Source of the DNA: Cryptomeria japonica
Lineage: Eukaryota > Streptophyta > Pinopsida > Cupressales > Cupressaceae
DNA length: 60,000 nucleotides
Direction of reading: 5' to 3'
Assembly (NCBI RefSeq): GCF_030272615.1
Contig: NC_081413.1
Span: forward strand, 329,930,802-329,990,801
The notes below the pieces were generated by a model that saw only the letters and a list, made by a program, of their open reading frames with translations, searched no databases and was not told the origin of the DNA. Shown here one piece after another: positions 32,295 through 43,003 of the stretch (its first letter is position 1; each line of letters begins with the position of its first letter). Both the position numbers and the translations under genes were made by a program.

Positions 32295-33749
32295 TCAAGT
32301 ATAGAATTTCTTCAGATGGATGTTGTTGGTTGGTTCGTTGAGCACGTTGCCTTTTGAAGTTGTTAGCTGATAGGCACCTGATCCATAGGCTGATATTATG
32401 ACATAGGGACCTAACCAGTTAGGCTCAAACTTGCCCTTCTTTTCTCGATCCTGTTGATTTCTGGGATTTTCTTTAAGTACGAGATCATCGACTTTAAAAA
32501 TCCTAGGGATGACTTTGTGGTTGTAGCTTCTACACATGCGTTGTTGGTATGCTTTGAGGTGATTATAGGCATGCTGGCATTTTTCATCTAGAAGCTCTAG
32601 TTCTTGAAATTTGTTGACCTGATACTCCTCATTTGGAATGAGGCCTTTTAAAGATACTCTGGGTGATGGAATTTCTACCTCAAGAGGTAAAATTACTTCT
32701 GATCCATACACCAATGAATATGGCATAGCTCCTATAGGTGTCCTAATGCTAGTCCTGTATCCCCAAAGTTCCAGATTGAGTTGTACGTGCCAATCCTTTC
32801 CTGCATCATTTACTGTTTTCTTTAGGATTTTCAGTATTGTTTTATTCGATGCTTCTGCTTGACCATTCCCCTGCGGGTAGTAAGGTGTAGAGAAACGATA
32901 TTGGATTTTGAATCATTCACATAGTTCTCAAACATCCTAGTTTTTGAAGGGACGCCCGTTGTCTGTGATGATGGAACTGGGGATGTCGTATCTGCAGATC
33001 AGATAATTGAGAATAAAAGAGGCAATTTGTTTTCCAGTTATTGTGGTCATTGGGACTGCTTCAATCCATTTTGTAAAATACTTTGTTGCAGTGATAATGA
33101 ACTTGTGTCCATTTGAAGATGAAGGATGTATTTTTCCTACTAAATCAAGTCCCCATTGACAGAAAGGCCAAGATGTTGTAAATGTCTGCAAGTCCTGTGT
33201 TGGTGCATGGATAAGAGTGCCATGGATTTGGCACTTAGGACATTTCTTTGCAAATTGATAATAGTCTTTCTCCATTGTCGGCCAGTAATATCCCATTCTC
33301 AGAAGTTTTTTAGCGAGAGTAGGACCACTTGAATGTGTGCCACAGATACCTTCATGAAGCTCGTGTAAAGTAGAGTCGGATTCATTACGATCAAGACAAT
33401 GAAGAAGAGTACCATCTAGACCTTGATGATAAAGGGTATCAACAGTTAAGGTATAATAGGCGGCTTTCCGGATGAAGTTGCATTTTTGGTTCTGAGATAG
33501 GTCAATGGTTAGGGTATTGGTTTTAAGATACTCATATATTGTTCCGTATAGAGGAGAGTCTAAACCAATTAAGGCATAGATAACATGGGATGCAGAATTG
33601 TCATAGGCTGGGGAAAATAGTTGCTCTACCAGAAACTCATAATGACTCTGTTGTTTTGGAATTTGTAGTAGTGAAGCGATAGTAGCCATTGCATTGACTG
33701 CTCTATTGTCCAACCTTGGTATTTGCTCGAAGGTGATGTGTACAAAATA
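32295..33749 (-). pseudogene. Integrase of element D
   Basis: Downstream of TAG 33752-33750 the same frame carries IPRLDNRAVNAMATIASL, the HHCC region (ELHEGICGTHSSG, KKCPKCQIHG), then WGLDLVG, IITDNGRPFKN and, after several stops near 32880-32936, GNGQAEASNKT, so all three catalytic acidic residues are still visible. The C-terminal part is open from 32726 to the stop at 32295. No chromodomain. The frame is constant, so the decay here is by nonsense mutation only. Confidence 0.88.
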
Positions 33750-35490
33750 CTATTTAAAGTCATCCACCATTCTTTTGTATGGTAGCAGCTTGTCATCCTT
33801 TGTCTGATATTCATTGTTGATCTGATCTATGACCAGTTGGGAATCTCCATAGACTTTCAATTCCATGATTCTCCATTCTACGACCATTTTGATCCCTATG
33901 ACCAGTGCTTCATACTTGGCAATGTTATTTGTGCATGGAAACATGAGTCTATATGATCTTGGAATGGTGTGTCCTTCAGGAGTGACGAACAAGATGTCAA
34001 CTTTTGAGCCATGTTGAGTGTAGGAACCATCAAAGTACAGGGTCCATTGCTTGGTGGTAACAGTAAGGACATCCCTATCTATAAATTTGACCTCCATTGG
34101 TTGCTTATCTGGTAGTGGTGCTTCAGCTAATTGATCTGCAATTACTTGTCCCTTGATAGCCCGACGCTCTGTGTATTGGATATCAAATTCACTGAGAATC
34201 ATGACCCATTTAGCTAGTCTGCCTGTGAGAGTTGCTTTGCTGAGTAAATACTTGAGAGGATCATTTTTTGCTACTAAATTGATTGTGTGAGCTAGCATGT
34301 AATGTCGGAAATTTTGAGAGGCGAATACCACAATTAAACAAGCCTTCTCAATGAATATGTAAGTCAGCTCATATCCATTTAATGTTTTGCTGATGTAATA
34401 GATAGCTCATTCCTTGCCTTCTTGATCTTCTTGTGCTAATAGTGCCCCCAATGATATGTCTGTTGTTGATATGTAGAGAATAAGTGGCTTCCCTGCTATT
34501 GGTGGTACTAGAACTGGTGGGTTCAAGGTATTGCTTGATTTGATAGAATGATTCTGCACATTTGAATGGTATATTTTTATGTAGAAAATGATTGAATGGT
34601 AGAATTTTATCTACTAATTGGGCTATGAATCGCCTGATAGACTATAGTCATCCTTGTAGAGATCTGAGTTGGCTAATGGTCTTGGGAGGTGGCATCTCCA
34701 TGATGGTCTATACCTTCGTTGGATCTACTTCAATGCCCTTTGTTGACACAATGTAGCCTAATAATTTGCCTGATGTTACCCCAAAGACACACTTCTTAGG
34801 GTTGAGCCTGACTTATAATTTCTCCAATCTTTGAAATATTTTCTGTAATATGCCTAGATGTTCTACCCGGGTAAATGACTTAGCCAGTAAATCATCTACA
34901 TAGTCCTCCATGAAGGTATGCATCATATCATGAAAGATTGTCGTCATTGCGCTTTGATAAGTTACCCCAGCATTCTTTAAGCCAAAAGGCATGACATTCC
35001 AACAATACGTTCCCTAAGGATAGGTGAACGCTATTTTATCTTGATCCTTTGGAGCTATCTTGATTTGATTAGAGCTAGAAAAACCATCCATTAATGATAG
35101 CATTGCATGGCCTGCTATGAGGTCTACAATTATGTCGATGCTGGGCAAAGGGAAGTCATCCTTTGGACAGGCTTTGTTAACATCCCTAAAATCTGTGCAT
35201 ATCCCGATGCTTCCGTCTGGTTTTGAAACTGACACAATGTTTGAAATCCATTCAGCATAGTCTATAGGTCGAATAAATCCAACGTCTGATAACTTCTTTC
35301 ATTCGGCTTTGACCATTAATGCTACATGCGGATTCAGCTTTCTTAATTTTTGCTTGACTGGCTTAGCTCCAGGAGCAATAGATAAATGATGCATGATTAA
35401 TTTTGGATCAATCCTGGGCATATCTACATAGGACCAAGAAAAGTTGATCTGTTTTTCTTTGAAGAATCTGATAAACTGGTTTTTCTTCAT
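33750..35490 (-). pseudogene. RT, RNase H and second RNase H of element D
   Basis: The RT start is open at 35490-35299 (MPRIDPKLIMHHLS) and 35235-35014 (TDFRDVNKACPKDDFPLP). YVDDLL is preserved near 34900. There are scattered stops and at least one frameshift between 35014 and 34331. The RNase H tail and second RNase H (WTLYFDGSYTQHGSKVD, NNIAKYEAL, VYGDSQLVIDQ) are open from 34331 to TAG 33750. That TAG is at the same codon as TAG 5454 of element A (DDFK-stop versus DDLK-stop). Confidence 0.87.
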
Positions 35491-36058
35491 CTGTCAGAGA
35501 TTCCGCTAGGTGTATGTTTTTGGTTGCTTCTTCTGTACCAATGTTGATTGATTGAGTGGTCTCAATCAATATGGGTGATTGCTCCTAATAGTGTTCAAGA
35601 AGAGTGGCAAGTCTCCCATCCTTAGGTGCCTTAAAAAGGTTTTCACCCTCATATGTGTCCTTTGTTTTGACTTTTTTGTGATCTAGTGCTGCCATTGACT
35701 AGTTTTCAGCATTAGATCTTTTATTTTTTTCATTTTTGCAACTGAAAGACTTGGCACTCTCCTGATTTCATATATCGTTACTTTATTTGCTGGTAGAGTC
35801 TATTTCCAGGTTGACAATACATAGGTAATGGATAATGGAGTCGTCATCTGGAAAAATAGGTATGTCATGGTGTTCAAGTTCATCCCAGTCTACGAGATCA
35901 GGAAATACGAGTGGTAAAGAATCATTGGGTGGGTCGAGGTCGGTTACAGTAAGTGTCATGATAGACGAATCATTAAGGTGGTCTGGGATATTGGATAAGT
36001 GAATGATATTGTCGAGGTTTTCGATGGTATCATCTTCCATGTAGACTTGCTCGTAGTG

Positions 36059-39000
36059 TCACTGCTCGTTTTCTTTGGCTTCATAGATATGTTGTGGACC
36101 AGATTCAAGCAGTCTAGACTCTGTGCCTTGTCCTTCTTGAGAAAGGGGTGTATGAATAGCACTCTTAGGAATATCTTCAGTAACATTTGAACAACGACCC
36201 CATTCATAGTCATTAGAGTCCATTTTGGAAGTATTGTCCCAGAGTCTTTTAGTGTTGCTGACAGGTATGTTGTAAGGTGAAAAGAGATCCCTGATAATTG
36301 ATACCAGTCTGATAGTTTTCTCTGATTCCGTATCAGAACCTACTCGTACTCTTTGCATCTGTTCATATATTGTTTCTCCTTGGGGAGTAGTGATTTCTTC
36401 AGGGGGTGATTCTGCCTTGTTTTGAATAGGTTCCTGTACGTGGTGTACTTCCTCATAAGATGCTTCTTCTCTTTGAATGGCCAACTCCTCTTGTTGTTTC
36501 TCTTTTTCTTGGTGTTCTCGCTCTTTCCTGATTGTTTCTGTTGCTTGGTGTAGGGCCTCTTGCCATGAGTCCTCGTTGTATTTCTTCTTTGCTTTCCATT
36601 GAGGTTTTTGATATTTATTTGGCTTCTGCTTTGGGGGTAGACTGTGGCTATAGCCCAATCCTGTTTTGTCTCTAGAAAACTGTGAAGGAGGGTCCAATGG
36701 TCCTGTGATGCCTTCTTGACTTTTGCCTATAGGTCCTTTGCCATTGTACCCCATCCGTTGCATGATCAGGTATCCTTTTCCATACTGTTGTGTTGGTATA
36801 GCTACTTCCATAGTAGAAGCTCTATCTTCTCCTTCATCCTTATATAGCCAACTAAGGATGTCTTTTTCTTCTGATTCATGTGCTAATGTACCCAAGTGAA
36901 TGAACTTGCCATCAAACTTGGTGATGGGCTACGTTGCTTGATGTGTCGATGCAAAAGGTTGTCCATGAGATTTTGGTGATGCTGGTATAGACACATGGGT
37001 TCAAAAGAGTATTCTCCCATGCCTTGCTCTTTGATTTTCATTTTTTGTTTGAAATCTATGGATAAAGATTTGAGATTTTCTTGATGCTGATCTAATGTTG
37101 AGGAAGCTTGAGCTTCCCTGTTGTGTGGAACCAAGCTGTCTTGGGTTGCCCCCATAGCATTACAATGTTGAAAGGGGTTATTATCTACTGATATGAAAAT
37201 TTCCTACCCATTATATGGGAATTTGACACACTGGTGGTAAGTTGATGGTACTGCTTGCATTTCATGTATCCAAGGAAGACCCAAAAAATATTATATGTGA
37301 GGTCTATTTCTAAGACTTGGCACATAGTGTCTCTTTGTATCGGTCCTACTTGAATAGGCAATATCACGGTTCCCTTGGATAATCTCTCTTCATCATCATA
37401 TGCCTTGATGGTGATCTTCTTGTGTGGATCAATAGACTGTTCAAAGAAGCCTAATGCACAGATAAGTTTTAAGGTACAGATATTGAGACCAACTCCTCCA
37501 TCTATTAATACTCTTTTAACTTGATGTTTGTAGACTAAGACTTCAATGTGAAAAGGAGTATTATGCAGATGGCTCAACGAGATATTATCATGCTCAAAAA
37601 AGGTGAGATTGTGAGGCCTTGTCATGTGAGCCACCATGGCTTAAAATTTGTCAATATCCAGATCTTGAGGTACATTTGTTTCAACTAGTGCTTGTTCCAA
37701 GATGTCTTTATGTTTTGGCGAAAGTTTGAGTAACTTCAGTATGGATATTTGAGCAGGGGTTCTTCGCAATTGACTTACCAAATCATATTGAGTCTTGGGA
37801 ATAGCGGTTGATGTTGATGTTGATGTATGCCCTTTCAAAACATATTTTTGAGCTCAAGTTGTCACATTGATTGATGTATGATCTTGTTTATCTTTGATTT
37901 AATGACGTTTATCTGATTTTCCTCTGTTGATATATGATTGATAGTGTTGTTGTACAGATGATTGATGCAATCTCCTCGTGTATCATTTGATGATGAAGCT
38001 CCTTCTTTGTTGTAATTTGGAAGAGGATTTTTAAAAGCGTCATGATCACCAATCATTTTGAGACTATCAACTGTTAAATCACCTCGATCGATCATGTCTT
38101 GAACAATGTTTTTAAGCCTCATGCAGTCATTTGTGTGATGTACTTTATTCTAATGGAAATAAAAGAAATGCGAGTCATTCCACCAAGGTGGTTTAATTTG
38201 AGGTTCGAAGTTGTTTATGGTTGGTAATGTGATGATCTTGTTTGCCAAGAGTTCTCGGAATGTTGATTCTAAGGATTGCCCCAATGGTGTGTAAATACCT
38301 CTATTTAGAAAATTGTTGGTGTTACCCCTCGAATTTGGATTAGGTCCTTGATTTGTGTTGTTGCCTTGGGTATTGTTGGTGTTGTTAGTATTTGAAGGTC
38401 CCAAATTTGTATTTGGTCTATACGTGTTTGTGCTTTGGTTAACACCCTTTTGATTCTTGGTAGCCTGAGGATTACCTGATAAAGCCAATACTGGTTGTTT
38501 GGACTTTATATCATTAGTATCAGTTCCTCCCTCTTTACCAACATTTTTGTTTCTGGTCCAAAACCTGGATTTGTCTAAGTTGTAATTATTGTTTTGATTG
38601 TTAAAGTGAGAGTTGGATGAATTAGCTCCTTCTTTGAAGAGCTTTAATGTTCCCTTTTTGACACATGCTTCCTCTACTTGGATTCCATTTTCGATTAACC
38701 TGACAAAAGATGGTATGCATTGGAGTTTTAGTATGTAACTCATCTCACTATTCAGATTATCGATGAAAATTTCCATCTTTTCCTTTTCGGGCACATCTCG
38801 AGGATATCTCGAAACCATCTGTCTCCAACATTGAAGAAACACCATGAATATTTCATTGTTTTTTTGTTTGGTATTACATACATCTAGCATGGTGATTGCA
38901 TGTTGAATATTGTAGGAGTATTGAGTGATAAATTTATTGGCCAACTCATCAAAGGATCTGACGGGAGGTGTAAGTTTGGATAACCACTCCATTGTTTGTC

Positions 39001-39707
39001 CTCCCAAACTTCTTGGGAAAAGCCTCATCAAATAAGTGTCATCGTGGGCAAATTCAAGGCTCATGGTACAAAACTCCCGAACATGATCACGGGGATCGCT
39101 CTTACCATCATATTTATCATATTTGGGTATATTTGAATTCAGGGGAAAAGGTATCATGTTTAATCTCCTGTCAAAGGGGTAAGGACAAATTTTGTTTAAG
39201 GAATATCATACTGTGGTCCCCTATTGCATGTCCTACATTTATCTTTGCAACATTTGCATTTTTTGTGTAAGAGCAACCAAGGGCGCATTTGTTTGTCGAG
39301 GGACGGGTTCTTCCCTTTCGTTATCCCTAGTTCGGGTATGTGTGATTTGGTATGTTATTTTGTTCAAGTATTTTTTGCCCAGGGTCACGTGTTTCCTCTT
39401 CTCTCTGTTGTTCTTGATAAGTATAATTTCGAGACCTTGTCTTAAAAATTTCGGTATCGAAGTCTTCGGGAAGTCTAACTGCTTTGCTCGTTAGCACGAT
39501 CATGTATTTTTCTCTGTTAGCCTCTATGAGCCTTTCCATAAGTTTTTGAAATGAAGGGTTTTCTTGACATTCTTGAAGGAGCTCTTTAGTGATTTTTGTT
39601 TCTCCTAGATCAGTGTAATCGAATGGGTTTGATAATCTTCGACCCATACTGGATTCTGGTTGTGGTTCACTTTGCTTGTTTTGTTGAGAGCGAGTGATAA
39701 TAGGCAT
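36059..39707 (-). pseudogene. Gag-protease region of element D
   Basis: Starts at ATG 39707 (MPIITRSQQNKQ). The capsid-like domain lies in 39157-38150 (YDKYDGKSDPRDHVREF, LFPRSLGGQTMEWL), in a different frame from the N-terminus, so there is a frameshift near 39200-39330. A zinc-knuckle variant with its first Cys changed to Tyr (YFHWNKVHHTNDC) spans about 38160-38120. Protease follows at 37637-37185 (VLIDGGVGLNIC), with a frameshift in the ILLGRPW region, then a G-patch-like block within 36895-36059 (YGKGYLIMQRMGYNGKGPIG). The acidic linker continues to about 35783. Frame order along the gene shows at least five shifts. Confidence 0.85.
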
Positions 39708-39941
39708 CTAGTAGAAACTTTCTGTGACAAAGGGTACAAACTCCTCTTCTTCTTCTTGTTTGGGAGTTGGTGGTTCAAATCGAGCTATGTTATAAGTGAT
39801 GCAAACTTCTGGGAAGAAAGTTGGATTGATCTTTCCTCCATGATTTAAGCGTTGACTGAATGCTGATTTTTGGCAAAAGGCTCTACTTCTCAATGGTTCT
39901 TCGTCAAATTTGTTTGAATTGTCTTGAAGATATAAGCACAT
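39708..39941 (-). CDS. Small ORF directly upstream of gag, element D
   Basis: 77 codons from ATG 39941 to TAG 39708, in the same frame as the gag start and touching it (TAGATG). The last part is Glu-rich (PTPKQEEEEEFVPFV). It may be an N-terminal extension of gag cut off by a stop, or an upstream ORF affecting gag translation. Not recognised otherwise. Confidence 0.4.
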   Translation of the reverse strand: MCLYLQDNSNKFDEEPLRSRAFCQKSAFSQRLNHGGKINPTFFPEVCITYNIARFEPPTPKQEEEEEFVPFVTESFY

Positions 39942-40633
39942 GTGACAGAGAAATGTGTGATGTGATTTGAAGAGTTGGCGATTGATGTAGATAAATCTAT
40001 TCCATTTAGCAAGTTTCTGGGAACTAGGTTATCGTTTCTTCAACTTAGTGTTGTGATGAAGACTTTTTCTTCTCAAAATATGAGGAGTGGTCATACACGA
40101 GTGATCAATGGTTTACTTTGATTTGGTTGGATTATGATACTTTGTTTGAAAAATTAAGCCTACTTTATCAAATGAAGGTTTAGATGCCCCCCACGACAAA
40201 GTGCGTCAAATAATATGTAATAAGAGTTTCCCGATATGGAGACTCGATTTGACAACTTAGGTTTAAACTAAGTATGTTTTGTTGATGGAATCCATTTAAT
40301 TGGTGGACCTTTTGATCAATGTGATGATGTTACCCGATTCTGGTAGGAGAAAGTGTTATCCTTAGCTAGTTTTGGATTTTGACAACTGTTGTTCTAAGAA
40401 TGACTTGTTTTGATTGTTTGGAATATTTTCTGACGTTTTGACTCAAGTTTTTCCTGATGAGGTCGACTGAAGATCCAAAAGGGTATTCGAAACTGATGAT
40501 AAATTTTTTCAAGAATGCTCAGTTTTTCTCTTTGTTTTTCTTATTTTTACCTATACACTAAGACAGAGACCGGATGCGTTAAAGTTTGCCTCAGATGCGC
40601 TATTTAAAGCAATTAATGGGCTAAGCTGCCTGT
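39942..40633 (-). other. Leader of element D, part next to gag
   Basis: Untranslated leader between small ORF and element E. Its far end (40570-40605) carries the first copies of the ATGCGCTA array, which resumes at 48375 on the other side of element E. No coding sequence recognised. Confidence 0.6.
40629..40633 (+). repeat. Target site duplication of element E (left)
   Basis: CCTGT, repeated at 48375-48379. Confidence 0.95.
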
Positions 40634-41837
40634 TGTAGCATCCTAAAATTGCAACACTTGCAATTTTGACTGCATTTTGGTCTTCACGATGGCGACGCAA
40701 CACGCAACCTGAATGGAGACCCCGAAACTTGCTCACGACACCAAAAACTGCATTTTTCAAGCACCCTGGCCTGAACCTCCTTACACCCTGCTGTCCTGGG
40801 AGGTAGGACTAGAGCGCCCAATGCCCTGGTCCCTGGGTCCTATTTTGGGCCCGGTCTCCTAAGGGGCTCGGGTCTTTTTGTTTGCAATTTGGAAATTAAC
40901 TTTCCTGGTCGGCCTAAGGTCGGGAAAATCAGTCTATCAGCCCTAAATGACAAGTATATAAACTACATTTTCCTCTTTCATTCGATATGATGGAAAAAGG
41001 CGTGGAAATTATACTCAAGCATTCAAGCATTCAAGCATTTAAGCATTCCTTCAAGCAATTGATCATTTCAAGTCTCCATTCAAGGCTAAGTGTTGCATTC
41101 AAGACAAGGATTCAACCATTGAAGAGGAGATCACATACTACATGCTACATACAACATACAACATACAACATCTAAACCTTCGCACATAAGGATACAAACA
41201 TCCTTAGAACAAGGTATTAGTACTTGTTTTACATACATTTACATTTACAGCTCTTGCTCATTTCTTGGTTAATTCCAAAACCGGGGTTTGACCTAAAGGC
41301 AAACCCCTAATCCCTAACCCCCCAATCGTCTTCGCTTTTCTGTGTGTAGGTTGCAGGTACGCGGCTGAAATTGAAGATCTGGAATCCTTGTGCAGAGACG
41401 AACAGATCCCCCTCCGTTTCGCGGATTTTTCGGAGGACCGTGGCGCCGGGCGCCATCGTCCCGACAACTTTTGCTCAAATTTGCAGGACAGCGCCGTATC
41501 GACATTTTACTGCTAATTCCAGGTCCGCAGCTTCATCCTATAATCTGAACTCAGTTTATAAGCAAATCTTTGTCACTTTCTATGCATGCTTAGCTTAATT
41601 CTTCTATCAACATTCTTTACAAAAGAGGGTAGCCTTGCTGTCTTAACCCTTGAAACACATTTAGCATCCAATGTTGCATTGCGTGGGATTGGATCTAGTG
41701 GATTTCAACCCCTCTTTTGAATGTAAAGTCTCTCCCCTAAGTGAAAACCATCGAATCCTAGCGAACCTCCCTTCTCTCTCCTCGGAGTTGGAAGAGGGGA
41801 GAACAACTAGGGTTTGATCACGATTTTCCGCTTTACA
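40634..41837 (+). repeat. 5' LTR of element E
   Basis: TGTAGCATCC to CCGCTTTACA. TATATAAA at 40955-40962 is the likely TATA box. A short CAAGCATT repeat (4 copies) lies at 41014-41056, shortly after the expected transcription start. A GC-rich hairpin is at 41435-41461. Confidence 0.96.
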
Positions 41838-41840
41838 TTT

Positions 41841-41859
41841 TGGTGAACCCGACGTGAAC
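41841..41859 (+). other. Primer binding site of element E
   Basis: TGGTGAACCCGACGTGAAC three bases after the 5' LTR end. It begins with TGG as required for pairing with a tRNA CCA end; I do not assign the tRNA. Confidence 0.75.
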
Positions 41860-43003
41860 ATCCTTTCTGATTTTTTCATGCTTAGATCTGAAAAAATTGA
41901 TTACATTTCCATGTTTGATCTTTTGCAAAATTTTAGAGGTGATTGCATTTAAACCCTAAATTTTCTTTTTAGTAATTGAACTTGTGAAATGTCTAAATGT
42001 TAATGCTTGTTTCAGATCTGCCCTTCTATTACAAATTTGCAATTCATATTTGTGCTTTAATTCTGAAAATTAAGTGGTTAAGTGTCAAAACCCTAATTTT
42101 TGAAACCCTCTTGATTCAACCTTTGTCCGACAATTTCACTGATCAAAACATCTCCAAATCAGCTGTAACTTTGGATTCCGCAATAAAATCACAACATCTT
42201 TCATCCCTGAAAATTTGGAAAAAAGTTGTGAGGACCGTGGCGCCGAGCGCCATCGTCCCCGACATTTTTTCCGAAATTTCGGGAGCAAGATCTTACTGTA
42301 TTTTCCTGCTAAAATCCAGAATTTTGGCTGATTTTATCAATTATAACACCTTCAAAATTACAGTCAAAGTTGGTCTTGTGATTGCTTGGATTAAGGCTTC
42401 TAAACATTTAAAAATCATTAAAATTGAAATTTGGTGTCAAAATTGTGTTCTTACTGTCCTAAATCTGAAAAGTGTGTTATCATTCATTAAAAATTTCAGT
42501 GCTTTATCCAAATTCTTGCATTTTGTGACTTTTGAAATTAAGTGCTTAATTACAACAACTTTAATTTCCGCTTTCAAAATTGAATTTTGCGTGAAATTGA
42601 GTCAATTTTCAAATTTCAAAATTTGCATTGACATTCCCTCTAAAAATCATAAAATTCAAAATTTCAGTTTCCCTCTCTTTTTCAAAATTCAAATTTTGCA
42701 TTTTTCGACAATCTTGGTAGGGTTCAATTTCGAGATTGCAACTTTAATTTGGCCTATCTACAGATCGTAAAATCACTCAATTTTTTCAGATTAGCTCTAA
42801 AATCATCATACCTTTCATCCCTGCAAATTTCGGAAAAAGTTGCAAGGACCGTGTTGCACTCCGGGCGCCACGGTCCCGGACATTTTTTCCGAAATTTCGG
42901 GAGACTGTTGTGATTGCATTTAACAGCTTAAATCCAGAAGATTGGTTGATTTTACTGAAAATTGCTACCTCTAAATTCAAAATCTTCTCTCTCTTTCTAG
43001 TGC
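41860..43003 (+). other. Leader of element E with two copies of a hairpin module
   Basis: Contains an imperfect direct repeat of about 130 bp (42196-42330 and 42812-42955), both with TTTCATCCCTG, a GC-rich inverted repeat (42232-42258; 42846-42876) and GACATTTTTTCCGAAATTTC. The long open frame 41997-42770 has no homology I recognise and low-complexity composition; I do not call it a gene. Confidence 0.65.

Noticed and set aside
41997-42770. 257-codon open frame in the leader of element E
   Set aside because: Low-complexity composition, no recognisable domain, and it overlaps the repeated hairpin module; more likely a chance ORF in the leader.
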